A stretch of 64,000 bases of DNA from NCBI RefSeq assembly GCF_004570875.1, contig NZ_SPQK01000006.1, forward strand, positions 1-64,000. The letters are read 5' to 3'. Shown here in pieces: positions 50,674 through 59,949 of this stretch. The position numbers were made by a program, and so were the translations under genes. Positions within the stretch are counted from its first letter, which is position 1. Each line of letters opens with the position of its first letter. The stretch comes from Blastococcus sp. CT_GayMR16 (GTDB taxonomy: Bacteria; Actinomycetota; Actinomycetes; Mycobacteriales; Geodermatophilaceae). The notes below the pieces were generated by a model. The model searched no databases, was not told the origin of the DNA, and saw nothing but the letters and a program-made list of their open reading frames with translations.

Positions 50674-50990
50674 CCGAGCTGCCCCCGGAGGTGGCCCGGC
50701 TGCTCGAGGCGACCAACACCGAGGACCGGGCCGCGTTCCTCGACGCCTTCACCGACGACGGCGCCGTCGACGACTGGGGACGACGGTTCGCCGGCCGCGA
50801 CCGCATCGCCGAGTGGGACGCCGGGGAGAACATCGGCGTGCACAGCCGCATCGAGGCGACGTCGGTGCGGCGGACCGGCGACACCGTGGAGTTCGGCGTC
50901 CAGGTGAGCGGGGACGGCTACAACGGCGGCGGGACGTTCACCGCGGAACTCCGGGACGGCAAGGTCGCGCTGCTGCAGATCCGCGGCTGA
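50670..50990 (+). CDS. SnoaL-like / NTF2-fold small protein
   Basis: The 106-residue protein fits the NTF2/SnoaL-like cone fold: 'VARLLEATNTEDRAAFLDAFTDDGAVDDWGRRFAGRDRIAEW' followed by four beta strands ending 'GGGTFTAELRDGKVALLQIRG'. Members are ligand-binding pockets or small isomerases; no catalytic residues stand out. The GTG start overlaps the kinase stop (GTGA), so it belongs to the signalling operon and might bind a ligand for it. That is inference. Confidence 0.78.
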   Translation: MTELPPEVARLLEATNTEDRAAFLDAFTDDGAVDDWGRRFAGRDRIAEWDAGENIGVHSRIEATSVRRTGDTVEFGVQVSGDGYNGGGTFTAELRDGKVALLQIRG

Positions 50991-50996
50991 CGGACA

Positions 50997-51836
50997 GTGG
51001 AGGCCGTGTTCGACGTCGACTGGATGGGTCTGCTCACCCGCGAGGTGCTCCGGGAGCGGGCCGCGGACCTGATCGCCGAGTCCTGCGCCTGGGCGGTCGG
51101 CATGTCCGACCAGCCCCACTACCTACGGACGGCCGGGCGGATCGTCGCCACCGGCACGACCGTGGGGGAGCGGGCCGCGAAGGACCTGTCGCTCGGCGAC
51201 GAGGAGGACGGCCGGCTCGATCTCGGTGACGCCCGGCCGGGCAGCTTCCAGGACGCGCTCAACGCCGTGGGCGGCGACGGCGTCCTGCAGGCCCACCGGT
51301 TCGACGAGGAGGTGCTGCACCCCTTCGTGCACGAGACGTGCGTCCGCGCCGCCGAGCGGGCCCGCCGCACGCGGCCCGACGCCTGGGCGGAGCTGGCCGA
51401 CGACGTCGGGGAGGACGCCGGCGACCTGGCCGGCGTCGTCCGCGGCGGGGGCTGGGAGGCGCCGCTGCGGATCGACGCCGAGCATCTCGTGCTCGCCGCG
51501 CTGGGCGCCGTCCCGCTGATCGAGGTGGAGGCCGAGGGGCTGCCGCTGTCGCTGGTGCGCGCCGCGGAGGCGACCACCCGTGCCGCGACCGCACCGGCCG
51601 GGCCGCCCGCCCCCGACACCGATCTCGCGGGGTCGCTGTTCCTCGCCGAGGCCGCGCTGACCGCGACCGGGGCGCCGGTGCCGGTCGGCCCGGACGCCGC
51701 CGAGCGGTTGCTCGAGGAGCTGCTCGCCCACGGGCTGGAGCCCGACGAGGTGGTCGCCGTGCTGCCGCATCTCCCGGTGCAGCCGGAGACGGCCGACACC
51801 GTCGCCGCGATCATCCGGGCCGCCGGCATCGGCTGA
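50997..51836 (+). CDS. Hypothetical protein of the REC-flavoprotein operon
   Basis: I do not recognise this 279-residue protein. It is acidic, Ala/Leu/Glu-rich and mostly helical, without signal peptide or membrane segment. Segments such as 'LQAHRFDEEVLHPFVHETCVRAAERARR' and 'DAAERLLEELLAHGLEPDEVVAVLPHLP' suggest helical bundles. Several His and one Cys occur in the first half. GTG at 50997 is six bases after the SnoaL-like gene; GTG at 51006 or ATG at 51024 are alternatives. It is probably the last gene of the signalling operon and converges on prfC. Confidence 0.65.
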   Translation: MEAVFDVDWMGLLTREVLRERAADLIAESCAWAVGMSDQPHYLRTAGRIVATGTTVGERAAKDLSLGDEEDGRLDLGDARPGSFQDALNAVGGDGVLQAHRFDEEVLHPFVHETCVRAAERARRTRPDAWAELADDVGEDAGDLAGVVRGGGWEAPLRIDAEHLVLAALGAVPLIEVEAEGLPLSLVRAAEATTRAATAPAGPPAPDTDLAGSLFLAEAALTATGAPVPVGPDAAERLLEELLAHGLEPDEVVAVLPHLPVQPETADTVAAIIRAAGIG

Positions 51837-51840
51837 TCCC

Positions 51841-53475
51841 TCAGAGCTGGGCGGCGACCAGGCTCTCCAGGGTCAGGTCCGGGTTGTTGTCCTTGAACAC
51901 CCGCAGGCCCCACTTGTCGCTGAAGACCGCGATCAGCTCACCGTTGGACCGCTGCAGCACCTCCGCGCCGCGGGCGGTCGCGACCTTCGGGGCCGAGGCC
52001 TCGTCGGTGCGCAGGGCCAGGGAGTACGGCAGCCGGTCCAGCTCGATGGGCGCGTTGAACTCGTGCTCCATGCGGTGGACCGCGACCTCGAACTGCATCG
52101 GTCCCACCACCGCCAGCACGGGCGCCTGCTCCCCCCGGCGGTCCGAGCGCAGCACCTGGACGACGCCCTCGGAGTCCAGCTGCTCGATCCCGCGGCGGAA
52201 CTGCTTGTGCTTGGCGGTGTCCTTGCCGCGGCAGACCGCGAAGTGCTCCGGCGCGAACGTGGTGAGCGGCGGGAACGTCACTGGGCGCTCGGCGTAGAGC
52301 GTGTCGCCCACCCCGAGGGCGGCGGCGTTCACCAGCCCGACGACGTCGCCGGGGTAGGCGCGGTCGATGCTCTCCCGCTCCCGGCCGAACACGTGCTGGG
52401 CGTACTTGGTGGCGAACGGCCGGCCGGTGCCCGCGTGCGTGACGACCATGCCGCGCTCGAAGACCCCGGAGCAGATGCGGATGAACGCCAGCCGGTCGCG
52501 GTGCGCGGTGTCCATGCCCGCCTGCACCTTGAACACGAAGGCGCTGAACGGGTCGGTCAGGGCGCGCGTGCCCCCGTCGGCGTCCGGCTGGGCGCCCGGC
52601 GGGGGAGCGAGACCGACCAGGGTGTCCAGCAGTGCCCCGACACCGAAGTTGGACACCGCCGAGGCGAACAGCACCGGCGTCGTGACGCCGTCCAGGAACA
52701 GCGACTGGTCGTGCTCGCCGCTGGTCTCGGCCAGCAGCGCCACCTCCTCGACCGCCTGCTGCCAGGCGTCGCCCTCGCGCTCGGCCGCGGCGTCGGCCGA
52801 CAGGGTCTCCTCCGGCGCGATCGTGGCGCCGCCGGCGGTGCGGGTGAACCGGCGGTACGTGCCGTCGGAGCGATCGAGCACGCCGCGGAAGTCGCCGGCG
52901 ATCCCGACCGGCCAGGTGAGCGGGGTCGGCGTCAGTCCGGTGCGGTCCTGGATCTCGTCCATGAGCTCGAGGGCGTCCTTGCCCGGGCGGTCCCACTTGT
53001 TGACGACGGTCAGTACCGGGATGCCGCGGTGCCGGCAGACCGCGAAGAGCTTCATCGTCTGGGCTTCCAGGCCCTTGGCGGCGTCGATCAGCATCACCGC
53101 GGCGTCGACGGCGGTGAGGACGCGGTAGGTGTCCTCGGAGAAGTCGGCGTGGCCCGGGGTGTCCAGCAGGTTGATGACGGCCTTGTCCTCACCGGGGCCG
53201 TACTCGAACTGGAGCGCCGCCGACGTGATGGAGATGCCGCGGTCGCGCTCCATGTCCATCCAGTCGGACACGGTGCCGCGTCGCCCGGCCTTGCCGTGGA
53301 CGGCACCGGCCTGGCCGATCACCCGGGCGTGCAGGGCGAGCGCCTCGGTCAGCGTCGACTTGCCGGCGTCGGGATGGCTGATGACGGCGAAGGTGCGGCG
53401 CCGGGCGGCCTGTCGGACGACGTCCTTCGCGCTGGTGCCGGGGGTCGCCGTCTCGACGGAAGGGGCTGCGCTCAC
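51841..53475 (-). CDS. prfC: Peptide chain release factor 3
   Basis: The 544-residue translational GTPase shows the P-loop 'ISHPDAGKSTLTEAL', G3 'LLDTPGHADFSEDT' and G4 'TVVNKWDRPG'. It has the RF3-specific 'MDMERDRGISITSAALQFEY' switch region and the C-terminal 'FEVAVHRMEHEFNAPIELDRLPY' domain. It recycles RF1 and RF2 from the ribosome after termination. Length is near the usual 520-545. It stands alone, with the next gene ending 28 bases upstream on the same strand. Confidence 0.97.
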   Translation of the reverse strand: MSAAPSVETATPGTSAKDVVRQAARRRTFAVISHPDAGKSTLTEALALHARVIGQAGAVHGKAGRRGTVSDWMDMERDRGISITSAALQFEYGPGEDKAVINLLDTPGHADFSEDTYRVLTAVDAAVMLIDAAKGLEAQTMKLFAVCRHRGIPVLTVVNKWDRPGKDALELMDEIQDRTGLTPTPLTWPVGIAGDFRGVLDRSDGTYRRFTRTAGGATIAPEETLSADAAAEREGDAWQQAVEEVALLAETSGEHDQSLFLDGVTTPVLFASAVSNFGVGALLDTLVGLAPPPGAQPDADGGTRALTDPFSAFVFKVQAGMDTAHRDRLAFIRICSGVFERGMVVTHAGTGRPFATKYAQHVFGRERESIDRAYPGDVVGLVNAAALGVGDTLYAERPVTFPPLTTFAPEHFAVCRGKDTAKHKQFRRGIEQLDSEGVVQVLRSDRRGEQAPVLAVVGPMQFEVAVHRMEHEFNAPIELDRLPYSLALRTDEASAPKVATARGAEVLQRSNGELIAVFSDKWGLRVFKDNNPDLTLESLVAAQL

Positions 53476-53503
53476 TGGTAGGACAGTAACCGTGCGCCGG
53501 GCG

Positions 53504-55348
53504 TCACTCCGCCGACGTGCGCAACCGCCGGTGAGCCGCCATCCGCACGGGGGCGTTGACCGCGCCGTAGCCGTCGTAACCGCCGAGCCGCTGCACGACC
53601 TCGAAGAACACGCGCGACCCGAGCACCTCGGTGAACAGCTGCAGGTAACCCCCCTGCCCGTCCTCGTCGTAGAAGAGGCCGCACTCGCGCATCGCGTCCA
53701 GGAGATCCGCGTCCAGGTCCAGCCGGGCCTCGAGGTCGTCGTGGTAGTTCACCGGGACGGCGAGCAGCGGCGCGCCCGCCGCGCGCAGGGCCCGGGCGGT
53801 GGCGACGAGGTCCGAGGTGACGAAGGCGATGTGCTGCGGCGCCGGGACGCCGGGCGCCCACTCGCCCCGGCGGAGCAGCGATACGCTGAGCGCCAGCCGG
53901 ACGGCGCGGCCCGGGCCGGTCACGGCGCGGCTGCGCACCAGCCCGAAGGGCGCCGCGTACTCGGTGACGCTCTCCGGCTCCAGCCCCAGCACCGAGCGGT
54001 AGAACAGCCCCGCCCCGTCGAAGGAGTCGAACGGCTGGGTGAGCGCGACGTGGTCGACCGCGGTGATCCCCGCCCCCGATCCGGCGTCGGTCCCGGTGGG
54101 CAGGAAGTCGGCCGGCCAGCCGCCGGGCCCGGTGCGGGCGAAGAACACCTGGGTCCCGTCGGGGGCCTCGACCGCGGACAGGTCGGCCTCGGTGGCCCCT
54201 CGGGTGCGGGGGAGGACCGGTGCCCGGAAGGCCTCGGCCCGCGCCGCCGAACGGCCGGGGTCCGCGCTCTCCAGGGCGAGCGCGGCCACCTCGGCGTCCC
54301 CGGCGCCCGCCGGCCGGACGACGGAGGCATTGAGCAGCACCCGCGCCGCGCCCTGCTCCCACAGCTGCACCGGCTTGGAGCGGTGCTGGCCGGTGTGGGC
54401 GAAGCCGAGCGCGCCGAGGGCACCGGCGAGCTCCGGGCCGGACACCCCGTCGACGGCCAGCTCGGTGAAGGCGTAGCCGCTCAGCGCCGGCGCCGGCGGC
54501 GGTGCCGTCGTCCCCAGGTCGGGACGGCGCAGCGCCAGCGCCTCCTCCAGCCAGAGCAGCGACCGCATGGCGTCCACCGCGGCCCGGCCCGGCTCGGCCT
54601 GCCGGAAGACGTCGTTGAAGACCTCGAGCGACAGCGGGCCGGCGTAGCCGGCGGCGAGGACGTGCGCGAGGAAGCCCGCCAGGTCGAGGGCGCCCTGGCC
54701 GGGGAACAGCCGGTGGTGGCGGCTCCACTGGAGGACGTCCATGTCCAGCTGCGGGGCGTCGGCCAGCTGGAGGAAGAAGAGCTTCTCGGCGGGGACGGCG
54801 GCGAAGCCCGCGGGGTCCCCGTTGCGCGAGAGCACGTGGAAGCTGTCCAGGCAGAGGCCGAGAGCGGGGGAGTCCGCCCGCCGGACGGCGTCCCAGGACG
54901 CCTCCCAGGTGGCGACGTGCCGCCCCCAGGCCAGCGCCTCGTAGGCGATGCGCAGTCCCCGTTCGCCGGCCCGCGCGGCCGCCGCAGCCAGCTGTCCCGC
55001 GAGCCGGTCGGGATCGTCGACCGCGTCGGGCGCGACCGATGAGCAGACCAGCACGGTGTCGGTGCCGAGCTCGGCCATGACGTCGAACTTCCGGTCGGCC
55101 CGCCGGAGATTGCGCTCGAACCGCTCCGCATCGGTGGAGTCCAGGTCCCGGAAGGGCTGGTAGAGGTCGATCGACAGGCCGAGGTCCGCGCAGCGGGCGG
55201 CCAGCTCCTTCGGCGCCCACGGGGAGGCGATCAGGTCGGGCTCGAAGATCTCGATGCCGTCGAACCCGGCACCGGACGCGGCGGCGAGCTTGTCCTCCAG
55301 CGTGCCCGACAGGCACACCGTGGCGATGGTCCGCTGCACGTCAGACAC
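53504..55348 (-). CDS. quiC: 3-dehydroshikimate dehydratase fused to an HPPD-like domain
   Basis: The 614-residue two-domain protein matches QuiC1/QsuB enzymes. The N-terminal sugar-isomerase TIM barrel (1-270) holds the metal ligands Glu137 ('AYEALAWG'), Asp168 ('CLDSFHVL'), Gln194 ('FLQLADAP') and Glu242 ('LEVFND'), each three residues later than in Pseudomonas QuiC1. The C-terminal VOC domain resembles 4-hydroxyphenylpyruvate dioxygenase, with His in 'VDHVALTQ', His in 'QHIAFVT' and Glu in 'FFEVVQRLGGY'. It converts 3-dehydroshikimate to protocatechuate, linking shikimate and quinate to the pca genes 25 kb away. It overlaps the shikimate dehydrogenase gene by eight bases. Confidence 0.92.
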   Translation of the reverse strand: MSDVQRTIATVCLSGTLEDKLAAASGAGFDGIEIFEPDLIASPWAPKELAARCADLGLSIDLYQPFRDLDSTDAERFERNLRRADRKFDVMAELGTDTVLVCSSVAPDAVDDPDRLAGQLAAAAARAGERGLRIAYEALAWGRHVATWEASWDAVRRADSPALGLCLDSFHVLSRNGDPAGFAAVPAEKLFFLQLADAPQLDMDVLQWSRHHRLFPGQGALDLAGFLAHVLAAGYAGPLSLEVFNDVFRQAEPGRAAVDAMRSLLWLEEALALRRPDLGTTAPPPAPALSGYAFTELAVDGVSGPELAGALGALGFAHTGQHRSKPVQLWEQGAARVLLNASVVRPAGAGDAEVAALALESADPGRSAARAEAFRAPVLPRTRGATEADLSAVEAPDGTQVFFARTGPGGWPADFLPTGTDAGSGAGITAVDHVALTQPFDSFDGAGLFYRSVLGLEPESVTEYAAPFGLVRSRAVTGPGRAVRLALSVSLLRRGEWAPGVPAPQHIAFVTSDLVATARALRAAGAPLLAVPVNYHDDLEARLDLDADLLDAMRECGLFYDEDGQGGYLQLFTEVLGSRVFFEVVQRLGGYDGYGAVNAPVRMAAHRRLRTSAE

Positions 55349-56228
55349 GGGCGTCGGACTCCGGCGCGTCGACCAGGGTCGCGAAGTGACGGAGCATGCG
55401 GTCGGCGTCGGGTTCGATGCCGGTGAAGAGACGGAAGGCGTCCACGGCCTGGAACACGGCCATGCCGCCGCCGTCGAGGACCCGGCAGCCGAGATCCCGG
55501 GCGGCGCGGACCAGTGCGGTCTCCAGCGGCCGGTAGACGATGTCGGCGACCCAGAGATCCGGTCGCAGCACGTCGGCGGGCACCGGGAGCCCGGGGTGGG
55601 CGGCCATCCCCGTCGGGGTGGCGTGCGCGAGGCCGTCGGCCTCGGCGACCGCGGCCGCGATGTCGGCGGCCGCGCTCCCGACCGCGCGGCCCGCGCCGAA
55701 CCGTTCCTCGAGCGACGCCGCCAACCCGGCCGCCCGCTCCGGGTCGAGGTCGAGCACGGTCAGCCGGGTGGTGCCCAGGGTGAGCAGCGCGTGAGCCACG
55801 GCGGAACCGGCACCGCCGGCGCCGAGGAGGACCACCCGATCGAGCCGGGCATCCGACAGGCCCCGGTCGAACGCGCGCGCGAAGCCCGACCAGTCGGTGT
55901 TGTGGCCCACCGCCCTGCCGTCGCCGAACACCACGGTGTTCACCGCGCCCAGTGCCTCGGCGTCGGGGGACAGCTCGTCCAGGTGGGGGAGGACCAGCTG
56001 CTTGCACGGGTGGGTGATGTTGAGGCCGTCGTAGCCGGCGAGCCGCGCCGCGGCGACGAGGTCCCCGACGGACTCGGGCGAGAGCTCGAGGCGGTCGAGG
56101 TCGAAGCGGCGGTAGAGGTAGCGGATGCCCAGCTCGTCGGCCTCGCGCTCGTGCATCGCCGGCGTCAGGGACGGCCCGATGCCCGCACCGACGAGGCCGG
56201 TGAGAAAGCTCTGCGAGGTGCGGCTCAC
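55341..56228 (-). CDS. Shikimate/quinate dehydrogenase (catabolic type)
   Basis: The 295-residue enzyme shows 'IGPSLTPAMHEREADELG', the catalytic Lys in 'GLNITHPCKQLV', the Asp of 'GHNTDWSGF' and the Rossmann motif 'VVLLGAGGAGSAVAHALL'. After the second strand it reads 'LTVLDLDPERA'; the Asp there indicates NAD rather than NADP, as in catabolic quinate/shikimate dehydrogenases of corynebacteria. With QuiC it forms a two-gene operon turning shikimate into protocatechuate. A TetR-type operator (56245-56259) lies 17 bases upstream of its start. Confidence 0.9.
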   Translation of the reverse strand: MSRTSQSFLTGLVGAGIGPSLTPAMHEREADELGIRYLYRRFDLDRLELSPESVGDLVAAARLAGYDGLNITHPCKQLVLPHLDELSPDAEALGAVNTVVFGDGRAVGHNTDWSGFARAFDRGLSDARLDRVVLLGAGGAGSAVAHALLTLGTTRLTVLDLDPERAAGLAASLEERFGAGRAVGSAAADIAAAVAEADGLAHATPTGMAAHPGLPVPADVLRPDLWVADIVYRPLETALVRAARDLGCRVLDGGGMAVFQAVDAFRLFTGIEPDADRMLRHFATLVDAPESDARV

Positions 56229-56244
56229 GGGGGCCTCCGCCTGT

Positions 56245-56259
56245 GTACCAGTTGGTGAG
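56245..56259. promoter_or_regulatory. TetR operator upstream of the shikimate operon
   Basis: GTACCAGTTGGTGAG contains ACCAGTTGGT (ACCA-GT-TGGT), found again at 57132-57141 upstream of the MFS gene. The two copies flank the tetR gene, as expected for a regulator controlling the genes on both sides. Confidence 0.65.
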
Positions 56260-56379
56260 TTAGCCCTCAGGGGACCACATTCCGACGGCCGGCGCCAGCC
56301 CCTCCGTCGGGTGGCCCGGGGTCCAGCCCGTACCCGCGGCGCCTAGGCTCGGCGTCGTCCGCCGAGCTGGAGGAGATCT

Positions 56380-57072
56380 GTGACCGCGCAGCCGTCCGAG
56401 TCCGGAACGCCCGCCGGGGCCGACGGCGGAGCCCTCGCGACGGTGGGCCCCGAGCGCACCCGGGACGCGGACCGCACACGCGCCGACATCCTGGCCGTCG
56501 CCACCCGTGAGTTCGCCGACCAGGGCTACGCCGGCGCACGGATCAACCTGATCGCGGACAAGACCAGCACCACGAAGCGGATGATCTATTACTACTTCGG
56601 GGGCAAGGAGCAGCTCTACATCGCCGTCCTCGAGCAGGCGTACAGCCTCATCCGCGGCCTCGAGCAGCAGCTGGACGTCGAGCACCTGGACCCGGTCGAG
56701 GCGATCCGCGAGCTCGCCGGGCTGACGTTCGACCACCACGAGTCCCATCCGGACTTCATCCGCCTGGTGAGCATCGAGAACATCCACCGCGCCCAGCACA
56801 TCGCCCGGTCGAAGGTCCTCTCCGGCCTGGCCAATCCCGCGCTCGACGTCCTGGGCGCGATCCTCCGGCGCGGCTGGGCGGCCGGCGTCTTCCGGGAGGA
56901 CGTGGACGCTCTCGACGTCCACCAGATCATCAGCGCGTTCTGCGTCTTCCGGACGGCGAACCGGCACACGTTCGGCGCGATCTTCGGGCGCGAACTGCTC
57001 GACCCGGGCCGTCGTGAGCACCAGCGCCGGATGCTGGGCGACCTCGTCGTGGAGTACCTGACCGCGCACTGA
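56380..57072 (+). CDS. TetR family regulator of shikimate catabolism
   Basis: The 230-residue protein has a 35-residue disordered start, then the TetR helix-turn-helix ('ILAVATREFADQGYAGARINLIADKTSTTKRMIYYYFGGKEQLYIAVL'; diagnostic MIYYYFGGKEQLY) and a ligand domain ending in 'LVVEYLTAH'. It lies between the divergent shikimate dehydrogenase-quiC operon and the MFS transporter gene, both of which have an ACCAGTTGGT element upstream. It probably represses them until shikimate, dehydroshikimate or protocatechuate is present. In Corynebacterium this job is done by a LysR protein, so the regulator class differs. GTG at 56380 follows GGAGAT. Confidence 0.9.
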   Translation: MTAQPSESGTPAGADGGALATVGPERTRDADRTRADILAVATREFADQGYAGARINLIADKTSTTKRMIYYYFGGKEQLYIAVLEQAYSLIRGLEQQLDVEHLDPVEAIRELAGLTFDHHESHPDFIRLVSIENIHRAQHIARSKVLSGLANPALDVLGAILRRGWAAGVFREDVDALDVHQIISAFCVFRTANRHTFGAIFGRELLDPGRREHQRRMLGDLVVEYLTAH

Positions 57073-57122
57073 CGCGTGCCGGGCGGTCGGCTTGACAAGG
57101 TGACGCCCATCACCTCACCATC

Positions 57123-57145
57123 TGGTACGTAACCAGTTGGTACAT
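57123..57145. promoter_or_regulatory. TetR operator upstream of the shikimate transporter
   Basis: The stretch holds TGGTACGTAACCA, a palindrome with TGGT/ACCA arms, overlapping GTAACCAGTTGGTAC, which repeats the ACCAGTTGGT core of 56247-56256. Three TGGT/ACCA half-sites are thus stacked within 23 bases, about 92 bases ahead of the MFS start. Confidence 0.65.
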
Positions 57146-57236
57146 AAGCCACTGCAGTTGCCGCACCGCCGCTCCGCTGACCGCACCGACCACCGGCACG
57201 ACCAGATCGCTGCCGCCGGTACTCCAGGAGACCTCC

Positions 57237-58583
57237 ATGAGCACCACCACCGCCTCCGGCGGCACCGTCGAGGGCGTGCCGCGCAAGGCCGCGCTCGCCA
57301 GCTTCGTCGGCAGCATGCTCGAGTACTACGACTTCTTCATCTACGGCGCCGCTGCCGGCCTCGTCTTCCCGACCGTCTTCTTCGCCGACTCCGACCCGGC
57401 CACCGCGACGCTGCTCTCGCTGGCCACGTTCGGTGTCGCCTACGTGGCGCGGCCCATCGGCGCGGTCATCATCGGCCACTTCGGCGACAAGGTCGGCCGC
57501 AAGAAGATGCTCGTCCTGACCCTGCTGCTGATGGGCGCCTCGACGTTCCTGATCGGCGCGCTGCCGTCCTACGCCGCGATCGGGGTCGCCGCACCGGTCC
57601 TGCTGGTCGTCCTCCGGGTCATGCAGGGACTCTCGGCCGCGGGGGAGCAGAGCGGCGCCAACTCGCTGACGATGGAGCACGCCCCCGAAGGTCGGCGCGG
57701 CTTCTTCACGAGCTTCACGCTCAGCGGCACCCAGGCCGGACTCATCCTGGCCACCCTGGTGTTCATCCCCGTCGCGGCACTGCCGGACGAGCAGCTGTTC
57801 ACCTGGGGCTGGCGGGTTCCCTTCTTCCTGTCCGTCATCGTCGTGGCGGTCGGCTACTGGGTGCGCCGGACGCTGCCCGAGACGGCGGAGTTCGAGAAGG
57901 TCGAGCAGTCCGAAGGCGTGGCCAAGCTCCCGGTCGCCGTCCTGTTCCGCGACCACTGGGCGAGCGTTCTGCGGGTGGTCCTGTGCGCGTTGGTCTCGGT
58001 GGTCAGCACCGTCGTCGCCACGTGGTCGCTCGCCTGGGCGACCAACGACCTGGGCCTGGAGCGGTCGACGTTCCTGTGGGTCATCGTCACCGCGAACGTC
58101 GTCGCCCTGGCCGCCATCCCGCTGTGGGCCAAGCTGTCGGACCGGATCGGTCGCCGGCCGGTGTTCGCTCTCGGGGCGCTCGGCTCCGCCGTCCTGGTGT
58201 TCCCGTTCCTCTGGGCCGTGCAGCAGGGGGACTGGCCGCTGATCTTACTCTTCGCGGTGCTGCTCTCCGGCGTCGTCTACTCCGCGGCGAACGGCGTCTG
58301 GCCGACGCTGTACGGCGAGATGTTCGACACCCGCGTGCGGTACTCCGGGATGGCGATCGGCACGCAGATCGGGTTCGCGCTCGGCGGCTTCTCACCGACG
58401 ATCGCCGCGGCGATCGTCGGCGACGGCCCCAACGGCTGGTTGCCGGTGGCCATCCTGACCGCGGCCGCCGCCGGGGTGGCCGGGCTCTGCGCCCTCACCG
58501 CCCGGGAGACCGCGCACGTTCCGCTGCCCCTGCTGGGGACGCCGGCCGCCCGGGAGAGCAGCCGGGAAGCACTCCCGGTCTGA
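57237..58583 (+). CDS. MHS-family MFS transporter (shikimate/quinate:proton symporter-like)
   Basis: The 448-residue transporter has 12 predicted helices and the metabolite:H+ symporter signature: 'FVGSMLEYYDFFIYGAAAGLVFP' in the first helix, 'RPIGAVIIGHFGDKVGRKKMLV' in loop 2-3, and 'GLSAAGEQSGANSLTMEHAPEGRRGF'. ShiA and its relatives import shikimate and dehydroshikimate. Position beside tetR and the shikimate genes, and the shared operator, support that substrate. CCAGGAGA precedes the ATG at 57237. The C-terminal 25 residues after the last helix are cytoplasmic. Confidence 0.9.
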   Translation: MSTTTASGGTVEGVPRKAALASFVGSMLEYYDFFIYGAAAGLVFPTVFFADSDPATATLLSLATFGVAYVARPIGAVIIGHFGDKVGRKKMLVLTLLLMGASTFLIGALPSYAAIGVAAPVLLVVLRVMQGLSAAGEQSGANSLTMEHAPEGRRGFFTSFTLSGTQAGLILATLVFIPVAALPDEQLFTWGWRVPFFLSVIVVAVGYWVRRTLPETAEFEKVEQSEGVAKLPVAVLFRDHWASVLRVVLCALVSVVSTVVATWSLAWATNDLGLERSTFLWVIVTANVVALAAIPLWAKLSDRIGRRPVFALGALGSAVLVFPFLWAVQQGDWPLILLFAVLLSGVVYSAANGVWPTLYGEMFDTRVRYSGMAIGTQIGFALGGFSPTIAAAIVGDGPNGWLPVAILTAAAAGVAGLCALTARETAHVPLPLLGTPAARESSREALPV

Positions 58584-58595
58584 CCTGGGTGCTGT

Positions 58596-59465
<870 letters not shown>

Positions 59466-59487
59466 ACGCGCCCCGGGCGAGGCGGGA

Positions 59488-59904
59488 TCAGGTCACGGCG
59501 AGCTCGCGGTCGAAGGCGTCGAGCTGGCCGGCGTCGGTGCGCCGGATCGCCGCCCGGATCGCCGGCCCGGCCAGTGACCACGCCCCCCGGGTGGCGACGT
59601 CGGCGACGAGGGTCACCCGGCTGCCGGGCCCGGCCGGCTCGACGGCGTAGGTGTAGTCGGCGGTCACCCCGCCCTGCCGCGAGCGGAGCGTGACCGACCG
59701 GCCGGGGTCGAGGGCGGCGATCTCACTGACCCGCTCCTTGCCGCGGGCGGTGAACCGCAGCGTCGTCCCGACGGCGGTGGCGCCGTCCGCGAGGATCGCG
59801 TCGACGCCGAGCCACGGGGCCGCCCGGTCCCAGTCGGTCAGCCGGGCCCACACCTGATCCACGGGACGGTCGATGTCGCGGGTGACGGCGAATGCTCGGC
59901 TCAT
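59488..59904 (-). CDS. SRPBCC-fold (polyketide cyclase-like) protein
   Basis: The 138-residue protein has the START-like SRPBCC pattern: 'AFAVTRDIDRPVDQVWARLTDWDRAAPW' at the start, beta strands in the middle ('TVTLRSRQGG'-like 'SVTLRSRQGGVTADYTYAV') and a long C-terminal helix ('AGQLDAFDREL'). Such proteins bind hydrophobic ligands in a helix-grip pocket; no activity is assignable. It follows the AraC-type gene by 45 bases and may be controlled by it. Confidence 0.83.
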   Translation of the reverse strand: MSRAFAVTRDIDRPVDQVWARLTDWDRAAPWLGVDAILADGATAVGTTLRFTARGKERVSEIAALDPGRSVTLRSRQGGVTADYTYAVEPAGPGSRVTLVADVATRGAWSLAGPAIRAAIRRTDAGQLDAFDRELAVT

Positions 59905-59949
59905 GGGCGCAGGATCGCGGCCGGGTGCGGGACGCGTCTTGGACGAACT

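Noticed and set aside
57092-57120. A sigma-70-type promoter starting at TTGACA (57092-57097) for the MFS gene
   Set aside because: No acceptable -10 box is found 16-19 bases downstream, so the promoter is not annotated.
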